The translations under genes and the position numbers were made by a program. Positions 6,358-16,200 of a DNA stretch of 20,146 nt are shown piece by piece. Source of the stretch: Bacteroides sp. CAG:1076 (lineage in GTDB: Bacteria > Bacteroidota > Bacteroidia > Bacteroidales > Bacteroidaceae). The notes beneath the pieces were generated by a model. That model did no database searches. It had not been told where the DNA came from and saw only the letters and a program-made list of their open reading frames with translations. The number at the start of each line of letters is the position of its first letter. Position 1 is the first letter of the stretch. Location of the stretch: contig HF993275.1 of NCBI GenBank assembly GCA_000436795.1, positions 1 through 20,146 on the forward strand. Reading direction: 5' to 3'.

Positions 6358-9300
6358 ATGAAAAAACTTTTAAACATTCTTTTGTTCTTGTCTTTCAGTG
6401 TTTTAGCTAATGCTCAACTGAATTGTACATTTACTCATTATTCGCAGGAGAACGGCTTGTCGGAGAATTCGGTTATGGATATGGTACAAGACCACGACGG
6501 AATGATATGGTTTGCTACGTGGGATGGTATCAACCGCTTCGACGGCTACGACTTCAAGGTGTACAAGGCACGTAAGGAAAACGAAATGCGCTGGAGTTCC
6601 AATCGTGTAGATCATCTGCAGGTAGACAGACATGGGGATGTGTGGTGCATTACTTACGATGGCAGGGTGTTCCGTTTCGATAAGCGGATGGAAACATTTA
6701 CGGAAGTACCGGCCGAGGGGACTGGCAAAGATTTGGCTGTCACGTCTATCCTGCCGCTCGACAATGGTACGGTATGGCTGCTTACCGATAAGAATGGAGG
6801 CATCAGGGTAGTGCCCGACAGTAAGACGGGCAAACTTACATCGAAGGTGTATCTGTCTACGGCTGCCAAGGAGAAGGGCACGGCTATCAATACGGTCTTT
6901 CTGGATGCGAAGAACAAGGAATGGCTGCTTACTCAGGACGGATTGTTTGCGATAGATGGCAGCACCGGAAAGAAATCTTCTTTTTTCGTAAATACGCATT
7001 TGGAATCGGGACGTGCGGGGCAGTCTTTTTTTTCGGCGGTTTCCGTGAACGAACACGTTTATTTTACCTCCGGCTACGGGAGGATATGGAAGTATTCGCT
7101 GAAGGATGAATCTTTCGAGTTGAAGGAATTGTCTTTGGAGGACGATATTGTTGCCATTCGCCGGCTGGCTGGTAATAAAATTATTATGGCTACCCGCAAG
7201 TCGGGATTCGTGGTGGGCGATGAGTCGCTGGATAATCTGACTTATTATAATCCGGCAGATAAATTCGATTTTTCCCGTTTCCCTGTCCGTTCGCTGTATG
7301 TAGACAGCCACAGCGAGGTCTGGTTTGAAGTGCAGAAAGTGGGCTGCGTATGCCATTTCAATCCTTCTACCGGAGTATTCAAGGTAGAGCAAGCCTCGGT
7401 AGAGCAGGAACCGGGCGATGCGCCTAAGTTTGCCGTTTGTGAGGATAAGCAGGGTGATTTGTGGGTACATCCGTTGGGAGGAGGATTGTCGTGGTTCGAC
7501 AGAAGGCAGAACTGTCTGCTGCCGTTTTACAACGAGACCGGTGCCGACTCCTGGCGCTTTTCGAACAAGCTGCATGCCATGATGCTCGACCATCAGGGAA
7601 ACCTGTGGCTGGGAACACACTCGAAGGGGCTGGACAAGGTGACTTTCTTTAAAAATGAATTTAACCTGCTGAAACCGCTCGACTGTAACTACGATACCAA
7701 TGCCAATCAGGTACGTGCGCTTTGCGTGGATTCGCGCAAGCAACTCTGGATAGGTACGCGCGACGGCAAGATATCTGTTTATTCGCTCGATTTCAAACGC
7801 CGGGGGTATCTGACGACAGACGGGAGGATTGCTTCTGCGGGTACTCTTTTCAAGGGATCTGCTTACAAGATTATAGAAGATTCGAAAGGCAATATATGGA
7901 TTGCTACCAAGGGAAACGGACTGCTTCAGTTGATTCCTCAGGGAGATGCATACAGGTTGCTGCACTATACATACGATGCCGGCGATATTTACAGCTTGAG
8001 CCATAACAGTGTGTACGATTTGTGCGAGGATGGTTACGGGCGCATCTGGGTGGTTACTTTCGGAGGGGGTATCAATTATATCGAACGCCGTGACGACGGT
8101 AGTGTCCGTTTTGTCAACTCGCGGAATAACCTGAAATCGTATCCGATAGAGCGCTGTTACAAGGCACGCCGCATCAGGCACGACCGGAATGGAATGCTGT
8201 GGGTGGCTACTTCCAACGGACTGTTGTCCTTCAGCGAAAAGTTTGCACACCCCGGCAGTATCAATTTCCACCTCCATGTATATATACCCGGCCAGCGGGA
8301 AACGTTGACGTGCAACGATATATACGATATTCTGCTTACTCACGATAACCGTCTGTTCTTTGCTACGTTTGGCGGAGGACTGAATGAACTGAAAAGCGTC
8401 GACAAGCAGGGCAATGCACTGTTTCTGGCCTATGGTACCAAAGACGGGCTTCCTACTGACGTGCTTTTCTCGCTTGCCGAAGACAAGAGCGGAAACGTCT
8501 GGATGGGATCGGAAAGCGGACTGAGCAAGATGAATGTTGCAAATCACCATTTCGACAATTACTTGAAGCAGGAAATCGGAGAAGAGCTTCTGTTCGAAGA
8601 AAGTACGGCAATTGCTTCCGGCGACGGACGCCTGATGTTTGGTACAAACAGGGGATTGTTGTGTTTCAATCCTGCCCAGATACGGAAGAATGCTTATGTG
8701 CCTGAAATCATTTTTTCGGGTTTGAAGATTGCCAATAAAATCGTTTTGCCGCAAGCGGGATCCGTTTTGCCCGAGTCATTGAACAGCTTGTCGCACCTCC
8801 GGCTTTCGCACAAGGAGAATACGGTGACTTTAGCGTTTGCTGCACTCGACATGAGTTTCCCCGAGAATGTGCAGTATGCTTATATTCTCGAGGGGTTCGA
8901 CAAGGAATGGAACTACGTGGGCAAGCAGCGTACGGCTACCTATACCAATCTGCCGAAGGGAAATTATGTTTTCCGTGTGAAATCGACGAACGGAGCCGGC
9001 ATCTGGGTAGAAAACGAACATAGCCTGAAAATTACCGTCAAGCCTTCGTTCTGGGAAACTCCTTATGCGTATGTACTTTACGTGGTGGCGTTTATGCTGG
9101 TCTTGCTGGGAGGAGCTTATATATTGTTCCTTATTTACCGGTTGAAGCATGAGGTGTCTGTCGAACAGCAGGTTACCGACATGAAGCTGCGTTTCTTTAC
9201 CAATATCTCGCACGAGCTCCGTACTCCGCTTACACTGATAGAAGGGCCGCTGGAATATATTCTGAGGCGTGCCGACCTGAATAAGGAGGTACGCGAGCAG

Positions 9301-10794
9301 TTGCAGGTGGTGGAGCGTAACACACACCGTATGCTGAGGCTGGTCAACCAGATACTTGACTTCCGCAAGATACAGAATCACAAGATGAAACTTTGTGTGG
9401 AGCAGGTAGACATCGTAGCGTTTGTACGCAAGATTATGGAGAACTTCGAGTCGGTGGCAGAGTCGAACAAGATAGACTTTATTTTCGAGAGCGAACAGGA
9501 TGAACTGAAACTGTGGGTAGATGCCGATAAGGTGGAAAAAATAGTATTCAACCTCTTGTCGAACGCGTTTAAGTATACGCAGCCCGGAAAGACGATTACC
9601 GTATTTATACACGACAATGAGGGTAGCGTGACGGTAGGCGTGCAGGATCAGGGTATCGGTATTCCCGAAAGCAGAAAAAATTCTTTGTTCGTACGTTTCG
9701 AAACCCTGCTCGACAAGAATCTGTTTAATCCGAACAGTTCGGGTATCGGGCTTTCGCTGGTAAAGGAGCTGGTCGAGATGCATCATGCTACCATACGGGT
9801 GGAGAGTAAGGAAGGAGAAGGAAGTTGCTTTATGGTCGACTTCCTGAAAGGAAAGGAGCACTATGGCGAAGAGGTGGAATTTGTCCTCTCGGATAATGTG
9901 CAGATGATGGATGCCATCAGCAAGCAGGAGGTTCCCGATGAAGTGGTGGCAGCGGCTGCCGGAGATTCTGTAGCCGGCGAGAAGGAGAAAAGCGAAACCG
10001 TTCCCGAAGCAACCATGCTGCTCGTCGAGGACAATCTGGAACTGAGATTTTTCCTGCGCAGCATATTCGGCTCACGCTTCCGCATCATCGAGGCTGTCAA
10101 TGGGGTGGAAGGACTGGAAAAAGCCGTGAAGTTTGTTCCCGATATCATTATCAGCGACATCATGATGCCCGAGAAAGACGGTATTACGCTGGTTCGTGAA
10201 CTGCGTGAGGAACTGACCACCAGCCACATTCCTATCGTGCTGCTTACGGCAAAGACCGATATGGATACCAAGCTCCAGAGCTTGAAGCTGGGTGCCGACA
10301 GTTACATTACCAAGCCTTTCAGTGCGACCTATCTCGAAGCTCGTGTCGACAACTTGCTGGCACGTCGGCAGAGGCTGCGCCAGTTCTACTGCGACCGTCT
10401 GATGAACATCAATCCCTCCGAGGTGGAGAACGAGGAAGAGGAAGTCGATATGATGTCGGATCAGGATCGTCGTTTCCTCGACCGTCTGACCGACTTTATG
10501 GAGCGTAATATCGACAACGGCGAACTGGTGGTCGACGATCTGGTACATGAAATGGCAGTGAGCCGTTCGGTCTTTTTCAAGAAGCTGAAATCGCTGACGG
10601 GACTTGCTCCGATAGAATTTATCAAGGAAATGCGTGTGAAACGTGCTGCCCAGCTCATTGAAACGGGCGAGTTCAACATGACTCAGATATCTTACATGGT
10701 AGGTATCAACGATCCGCGCTATTTCAGCAAGTGCTTCAAGCAGCGTTTCGGCATGACTCCTACCGAATATAAGGATAAGCAAAGAAATAAGTAA
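6358..10794 (+). CDS. Hybrid two-component system sensor-regulator (HTCS)
   Basis: A 1478-residue one-protein sensor kinase and transcription factor of the Bacteroides HTCS family, which usually senses an oligosaccharide in the periplasm. Order of parts: signal peptide (ANA|Q at 19); two-propeller sensor built of Trp-rich repeats at ~25-770 (IWFATWDGINRFDGYDF and similar); Y_Y_Y domain ~821-890; transmembrane helix ~903-926; histidine kinase with H952 in NISHELRTPLTLIEG; ATPase with N-box N1065 (NLLSNAFKYT), DQGIGIP and SGIGLSLVKEL; receiver at ~1219-1330 with E1224/D1225, phospho-acceptor D1267 (ISDIMMP) and K1319; AraC-type helix-turn-helix ~1370-1478. All catalytic residues are intact. The ATG at 6358 is chosen over an upstream TTG because it begins the signal peptide and follows a clear promoter. 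It has its own promoter and terminator. No SusC/SusD or glycoside-hydrolase genes are nearby, so the ligand and target are unknown; the barrel gene upstream is the closest candidate. Confidence 0.97.
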   Translation: MKKLLNILLFLSFSVLANAQLNCTFTHYSQENGLSENSVMDMVQDHDGMIWFATWDGINRFDGYDFKVYKARKENEMRWSSNRVDHLQVDRHGDVWCITYDGRVFRFDKRMETFTEVPAEGTGKDLAVTSILPLDNGTVWLLTDKNGGIRVVPDSKTGKLTSKVYLSTAAKEKGTAINTVFLDAKNKEWLLTQDGLFAIDGSTGKKSSFFVNTHLESGRAGQSFFSAVSVNEHVYFTSGYGRIWKYSLKDESFELKELSLEDDIVAIRRLAGNKIIMATRKSGFVVGDESLDNLTYYNPADKFDFSRFPVRSLYVDSHSEVWFEVQKVGCVCHFNPSTGVFKVEQASVEQEPGDAPKFAVCEDKQGDLWVHPLGGGLSWFDRRQNCLLPFYNETGADSWRFSNKLHAMMLDHQGNLWLGTHSKGLDKVTFFKNEFNLLKPLDCNYDTNANQVRALCVDSRKQLWIGTRDGKISVYSLDFKRRGYLTTDGRIASAGTLFKGSAYKIIEDSKGNIWIATKGNGLLQLIPQGDAYRLLHYTYDAGDIYSLSHNSVYDLCEDGYGRIWVVTFGGGINYIERRDDGSVRFVNSRNNLKSYPIERCYKARRIRHDRNGMLWVATSNGLLSFSEKFAHPGSINFHLHVYIPGQRETLTCNDIYDILLTHDNRLFFATFGGGLNELKSVDKQGNALFLAYGTKDGLPTDVLFSLAEDKSGNVWMGSESGLSKMNVANHHFDNYLKQEIGEELLFEESTAIASGDGRLMFGTNRGLLCFNPAQIRKNAYVPEIIFSGLKIANKIVLPQAGSVLPESLNSLSHLRLSHKENTVTLAFAALDMSFPENVQYAYILEGFDKEWNYVGKQRTATYTNLPKGNYVFRVKSTNGAGIWVENEHSLKITVKPSFWETPYAYVLYVVAFMLVLLGGAYILFLIYRLKHEVSVEQQVTDMKLRFFTNISHELRTPLTLIEGPLEYILRRADLNKEVREQLQVVERNTHRMLRLVNQILDFRKIQNHKMKLCVEQVDIVAFVRKIMENFESVAESNKIDFIFESEQDELKLWVDADKVEKIVFNLLSNAFKYTQPGKTITVFIHDNEGSVTVGVQDQGIGIPESRKNSLFVRFETLLDKNLFNPNSSGIGLSLVKELVEMHHATIRVESKEGEGSCFMVDFLKGKEHYGEEVEFVLSDNVQMMDAISKQEVPDEVVAAAAGDSVAGEKEKSETVPEATMLLVEDNLELRFFLRSIFGSRFRIIEAVNGVEGLEKAVKFVPDIIISDIMMPEKDGITLVRELREELTTSHIPIVLLTAKTDMDTKLQSLKLGADSYITKPFSATYLEARVDNLLARRQRLRQFYCDRLMNINPSEVENEEEEVDMMSDQDRRFLDRLTDFMERNIDNGELVVDDLVHEMAVSRSVFFKKLKSLTGLAPIEFIKEMRVKRAAQLIETGEFNMTQISYMVGINDPRYFSKCFKQRFGMTPTEYKDKQRNK

Positions 10795-10825
10795 GGACTT
10801 CTCGCTCCTTGTCGTTGGTTCTTTT

Positions 10826-10878
10826 CCGGAAATTTGTACAAATCTTTTCGAGGTTTTGTACAAACTTCCGGTTTTTTT
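10826..10878 (+). terminator. Strong intrinsic terminator after the HTCS gene
   Basis: The arm CCGGAA-a-TTTGTAC (10826-10839) pairs with GTACAAA-c-TTCCGG (10858-10871) as 13 of 14 base pairs, followed by seven T (10872-10878). On the minus strand the hairpin is followed only by AAAAG, so it serves the rightward HTCS transcript rather than the convergent tamL. Confidence 0.88.
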
Positions 10879-10888
10879 GTTCTCTTTT

Positions 10889-13222
10889 TTAGAACGGATA
10901 GCCGATGGCGAAATGGATGCCCATGCCGTCTTTGAAACGGGGAATGTTGTAATACTTGGAAATGCCCGTTTCATAAGGTACGTGGAGGGCGATTCCCCAG
11001 TCGAGGCGGAGCACGAGGAACGACAGGTCGTAGCGGATGCCCAGACCGGTGCCCAGTGCGATGCTGTCTAAGAATTTGTTGAAGCTGAATTCGGCATCCG
11101 GACGGGCTTCGTCCTTGCGCATCAGCCATACGTTGCCGGCGTCCAGAAAGACGGCTCCGTTCAGGTTGCCGCCGAACAGGCTCGACAGGATGCGGAATCG
11201 GTACTCCAGATTGGCTTCCAGCTTGATGTCACCCGTTTCGTCGACGTACGAATAGGTGGAGCTTTCTGCCGGATGGAAGCGTCCCGGACCAATGGAACGT
11301 ACCGTAAAGGCACGGATGCTGTTGGCACCTCCTACGTAGAACTGCTCGCTGTAGGGGGCGATGGTCTTGTTGCCGTATGCCCAGATTACTCCTGCCATGA
11401 AGCGGGCTGCTATCTGCTGCTTGTCGTTGATGTAATACAGCGGGCGTATTTCGCTCGAGAATTTCAGGAACTGGGCGAAGGGGGTTCCCAGGAATTTCTT
11501 GTCCCTTGCCTTCAGGCTTTTGCCGAAGGCTGCGTAAATAAGGGAGGTGACGTTTCCTGCCGAGGTGAAGGAGTTTTCCCACCACAGGCGCATCCGGCGC
11601 TGCTGCCAGGAGTTGTCGTAGGTAAAGGTGTAGGTTACCGACGGGATGAACTGGTCGTCCAGACTGTGGAACAGCATCGGGTTGGCTTCGGCTATGGAGT
11701 CGAAGGCTGCCGTGCGGTGCTGCAGGTGGTTGAATGCCAGATGGAGCGGTGTTACGGTGTGCTTCATGCTGCGTGAGGGCTGGAAGCTGTACGATACGCT
11801 TCCGCCGAAGGAGAGCATCTTGAAGTAACGGGCACGGTTTACTTGTTCGGCGTAAATCTTGAAGTTGGTCTGCGAGGGGAAGCGGAAGGGGTCGATGCGG
11901 TTGCGTACCCACGGGAGTACGATACGGGGAAACTCCAGCGACAGGGCGGCACCCAGTTCGTAGGAGTTCATGACCGACTTGTCGCCGTCGACGGTGGAGC
12001 TGGTCTGCCATTCGTACGAGCCTTTGAGCTCGAGGTTGAGCGAGGCTCCCATGCCGCGGAAGTTCTTGCGCGAGAGGTTGAAGATGGCTCCCGGTCCGGT
12101 CTGCTTGGTGCTTTTGGTCGTGACGTTCAGTTCCAGCTCGCTGTTGTAGGGCAGGTCGAACATGGCGTTTACCCGTATGTCGAGGGTATCTTTTCCGGCT
12201 CCGCTGCGGGGGGTATACTGGAAATCGCTGAACTTGAACACGTCCAGTCGTGCCAGTGCTTCCTGTGTATAGTTCTGCCGGGTTTGCGAGTAGGCTTCTC
12301 CCTGACGGTACAGGAAACGCTTGCGCAGTACGCCGTACCGGATGCCGGGCTTCTTGCCGGAATAGTAGACCGTAAAGTTGCGTCGTTTCAGCGAGTCGGT
12401 GGGCTGTTCGCCGTTGTAGCCGGTGAGGTAGACCGAGGTGTGTCCGATGTAGTAGGTGCGGAGTGCCTCTTCGGGTATGCTCTGCCGTGGTACAATCTTC
12501 ATGCTGACGTAGCCTTTGCGCATGATGGTGTCGGCAAGAAACGTCAGAAATTCGTTTCGGGCATAGTAATAGCCGTTGTCGCGCAGCAGGTCTATCAGGC
12601 GCTGGCGTTCCTGATTCAGCACGGTCACGTCGAAGTTGTCGCCGCTGTGTATCAGGCGTTCGTCGAAGTGGGCGCGGATCAGGCTGTCGGTACGTGGACG
12701 GAAGCCTTCGTAGATGAGGGTATCGATGTAGTAGGGCTTACCCATGTCGATATCGTAGCTCAGCTTTACGGCACGGGGATTGCGCGTGCTGTCTACCCGG
12801 TAGGTTACCTTGCCGTCGAAGTAGCCGTAGTCGTGCAGCAGGTTGGTTGCTACCTTGACACGGGTTTCGGGATTGACGGTGGAAACATATACGGGATCGG
12901 AAGCCAGCTTCTTGAATACCCAGTGGCCGAACCCTTTTTCGTACCGTTCGAAACGGTTGTATATCCATAGTCCGAAGGGAATGGGAAAGCGTATGTTGGG
13001 CTTTATCGTGATGGCATAGTTGGGGGCAATGCTGATTGCGCCTTCCACTTCGGCCAGTGCATTCTGTCCTGCCTTGCTCTTGTCTTCGTTGTCGATGGTA
13101 ACCTTTTTCAGTCCTAAGTACAGTGTTTCTCCTTCGGGCAGGTGCTTGGTGGTAGAGCACGATGCGGCAAGTAAGACCGTCAGCAGGAGGACGAGTATAG
13201 GATATGTTTTCTGTCTTTTCAT
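10889..13222 (-). CDS. tamL: TamA-like Omp85 outer-membrane lipoprotein (TamL)
   Basis: A 777-residue outer-membrane protein of the Omp85 family, expected to work with TamB in moving lipids or proteins to, or assembling them in, the outer membrane. The N-terminus is a lipoprotein signal ending in LLAAS-C22, which distinguishes the Bacteroidetes TamL variant from proteobacterial TamA. POTRA-like repeats occupy about 25-365 (VTYRVDSTRNPRAVKLSYDI). The 16-strand-type barrel starts near residue 367 and ends in the aromatic terminal sequence AIGYPF, a normal beta-signal. The conserved loop-6 arginine is R637, in SIRAF; the usual form is (V/I)RG(F/Y), so Ala replaces Gly. It starts 26 nt after tamB, so the two are almost surely one operon. 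The family assignment is firm; the exact cargo is not known from the sequence. Confidence 0.9.
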   Translation of the reverse strand: MKRQKTYPILVLLLTVLLAASCSTTKHLPEGETLYLGLKKVTIDNEDKSKAGQNALAEVEGAISIAPNYAITIKPNIRFPIPFGLWIYNRFERYEKGFGHWVFKKLASDPVYVSTVNPETRVKVATNLLHDYGYFDGKVTYRVDSTRNPRAVKLSYDIDMGKPYYIDTLIYEGFRPRTDSLIRAHFDERLIHSGDNFDVTVLNQERQRLIDLLRDNGYYYARNEFLTFLADTIMRKGYVSMKIVPRQSIPEEALRTYYIGHTSVYLTGYNGEQPTDSLKRRNFTVYYSGKKPGIRYGVLRKRFLYRQGEAYSQTRQNYTQEALARLDVFKFSDFQYTPRSGAGKDTLDIRVNAMFDLPYNSELELNVTTKSTKQTGPGAIFNLSRKNFRGMGASLNLELKGSYEWQTSSTVDGDKSVMNSYELGAALSLEFPRIVLPWVRNRIDPFRFPSQTNFKIYAEQVNRARYFKMLSFGGSVSYSFQPSRSMKHTVTPLHLAFNHLQHRTAAFDSIAEANPMLFHSLDDQFIPSVTYTFTYDNSWQQRRMRLWWENSFTSAGNVTSLIYAAFGKSLKARDKKFLGTPFAQFLKFSSEIRPLYYINDKQQIAARFMAGVIWAYGNKTIAPYSEQFYVGGANSIRAFTVRSIGPGRFHPAESSTYSYVDETGDIKLEANLEYRFRILSSLFGGNLNGAVFLDAGNVWLMRKDEARPDAEFSFNKFLDSIALGTGLGIRYDLSFLVLRLDWGIALHVPYETGISKYYNIPRFKDGMGIHFAIGYPF

Positions 13223-13248
13223 GAATCTGTTTTTATGTGTCTAAAAAA

Positions 13249-16200
13249 TCAGTTGGCTATTTCTTGTTCCGGCTGCTTCTTCTTGCGCGAACGGAAGATG
13301 AAAAGCTCGCCCAGTTTGCTCACTTTCTTTCTCAGTACGATACCGGCACCGGTTTCTATCACTTCGCCGTCGAGGATGCTCTCGTAGTTCTTGTCGTGGA
13401 AAATCTTGATGTAGCGTGTTCCACTGTTGTCGAGGCGGTACTCCAGCGATATATTGTCGATGAACGATTCGTCTTGCTGCTGTACGTCGTTTCCGGTAGA
13501 AATCTTGCCGCCGATAATCACCTGGAAGCGGTTGTTCCAGAAACGTTTGGCAAACTGGAAGTTGTAGTCGGTACGGGTGTTGCCTGTACCTCCTTCGTCC
13601 GTCGTTTCCATACCGAAGTTGATGTCGATGGTTTTCAGCGCGCTTCCGGCTACCTTGTTGATTTCGCTTTGCAGGAAAGAGTTCAGCATGCTGTTGGTAT
13701 CGAATCCTTTCGCTCCGGCATTGCTGTCGCCCATGTATACGCCGGTTACCAGCATGGTGACTGCCAGCTTGTTCTTTTCTTCTGCCGACTTGGACGCCAG
13801 TTCGTTCTGCATGGCTCCGTCGTCGGGGGCTTCGAGGGTAAAGGTGAATCCCAGGTCTTCCAGCCGGTTGGTCAGGTTGACACCCACATTGAAGTTGACC
13901 ATGCGTGAGCTTTCTCCGTCGGACGAAACCGAGGCACGTACCCGTTCGGCTGCCTTGATGTTCAGGTTGGGGTTCATCAGGTTGCCCGTCCACTCGATGT
14001 AGCTGCCGTCTTGTATGTAGAAGGTCTTGAGCGGGATGATAGGCATTTCGTATTTCATTTCTCCGCTCATCAGCGAGTATCGTCCGTTCAGCAGCATGTT
14101 GCCGTCGGGCTGGTACTGGAACGAGAGGTCGCCTCCGCCTTCCAGCAGCATGTAGTTGCTGCCGTTGTCGTTCAGGTCGACACGTGCCTGTACGGCTTCA
14201 TCAATGTGGAGTGTCATCAAGATATCCATTCCTCCCAGCGACATAACCGGCATGTTGGGCTTCTCTATATGGGTGGTATCGCTGAAGTCGACAAACGTTA
14301 CGGTTTCGTTCAGGCGGTCTTCTACGGTGAGCGGCGAATCTTTCAGTACATAGGTGAAGTCGCTGCTGCCCAGTATGTTCATGTTTCCACGCATGGTCAG
14401 GGCATCCGGTCTTCCTTTCAGCAGGGCGTCGACGTCGACATACAGCTTGCCGTGAACCAGCGATTCCTTGGTGCGCTTGGCATTGATCAGTTCGAAATTG
14501 TGTGCCTGCATCTTCAGGTTGATGTCCATGGCAGCCATGTCGGTCATATCGACATATCCGTCGATGCTGAACGGCGTTTTCCCTTTGGTGAAGATGTTGA
14601 AGCGTTCGAATATCAGCCGGCTGTTTTCTATCTTCAGCGGGCGGTTGTCGAAACGGAGGTTCAGCGAAGCCTGCGGTATGTTTACGATGACGCTGTCCAT
14701 TCCCAGTTCTCCGTTTAATACGGGTTGCGACGTAGAGCCTTCTACGGAAATGGCTCCGTCGAGGTCGCCTTGCAGCTTTGCCATATTGTCGGGGATGAAC
14801 GCATTGGCTATCTTCAGCGGCAGGTGATGCAGGTTCACGTCGACTGTGATATGGTCTTTGTCGTTTTTGCCCGAAGCCGACAGGTAGCTTCCGTTCATGC
14901 TCATGATTTCTTCTCCGTTCAGCATGACAAAACCGTCGATGCTGTGTTCTCCCGTTTCCTTAGGAAGGTAGACGGCACTCATCTCCCAGTTGCCCAGTGG
15001 CTGCTTGTTGTAGGCCAGATTGCTGATACCTACATCGGTGGCTACCTGCGTACTTGCTTCGGTCTGTATATAGTGTGCCTCGGCATTGATGGAGCCGGCT
15101 ATGTCGGGCATGTAAGGGATGATGCGCCGGAATTCTGCAATGTCTATCTGGTTCAGCCCCAAGGTAAGGTCTTGCAGCGCGAGAGAGTCGGGGGTAGAGT
15201 ACAGCGACAGTCCCGAGTGGTTCTCGTCGTATATCTTTACGTCGGCATGGATGCGTCCCTGGTCGCTCAGGTAAATGTAGTTGTCGGGGTTTACCTTGAA
15301 CGGCCGGTATACCAGCGTGGGGTTGTCGGGGGTAATGTGCATGCTGATGCCGTTGGGGCGTAACTGGGCTTGCAGGCCGAGGTCTACGCCTGTTTCTCCT
15401 TTCCCGTTCAGATAACCGATTAGCATCTGTGCGTCGGTAGAACCTATGTAACCGTTCAGAGATATATTGAATGCTTCCTGACGCTTGCTGGCAAGTGCCT
15501 TTACACCGCTGTCGAACTGCAGGCGGGCAGAATCCTGTGAGGCTCTGAAGTAAATGGTGTCCAGTTGCAGACTGTCGGTATGCAGACCGAACAGGTCGAT
15601 GGAGCCGTCCAGCCCTTTTTCGGGCGACAGGCTGAAGTTTGCTCTCAGGCGGTTGTAACTGATGTGCTGTGCCGCCAGAAAGTTGGCAACCGGATTGTCG
15701 GAACCGGAGAATATCTTCAACTGGGCTGCCGGCATCATCTCCTTGAGCAGTTGCTGGTTGATGTGTTTCTTTTTCCACTGGGCATTGAACTCCTGTGCTA
15801 TGCGGTCGGTCTTGCTCATGAATTTCTCGAGGCTGTTGGTCGATCTGAACAGGAAGGTCAGGTCGCCGGCATTCACATATCCTCGCACCGAGTCGGGCGC
15901 CATGTTGAATCCCGCATGCAGATCCTTGGTCTTGAATGTCCGTTCGGCAGTAGCCAACTGGATACCGCTGATGGTTGTCCGTGCACTGTGCCGCTGTTTC
16001 ATGTCGGTCTGTGCATGTACTTCGATGTTCATGGCAGAGCGGAACGGCGTATTCATCAGTGCCAGTTCCTGCCAGTCCAGCAGCCGGATGCTGGTATTCA
16101 GGTCGGCTTTTACCAGATTGGGATGCAGCAGTGCCTGCAGTTCTGCCGATACGTCGAGCGCACGGTTGTTGATGTTCAGCAGTGCCGAAGCCTGAGAACG

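Noticed and set aside
6403..8754. Leftward 783-codon open frame
   Set aside because: It lies fully antisense to the intact propeller region of the HTCS, has no family features, and arises from the codon bias of the real gene.
3312..10794. Polysaccharide utilisation locus
   Set aside because: There is no SusD, no SusC-type signature and no carbohydrate-active enzyme gene in the window.
11843..12970. Rightward 375-codon open frame opposite tamL, and similar long frames opposite tamB
   Set aside because: They are shadows of GC-rich coding sequence; the minus-strand proteins have clear signal sequences, domains and ends.
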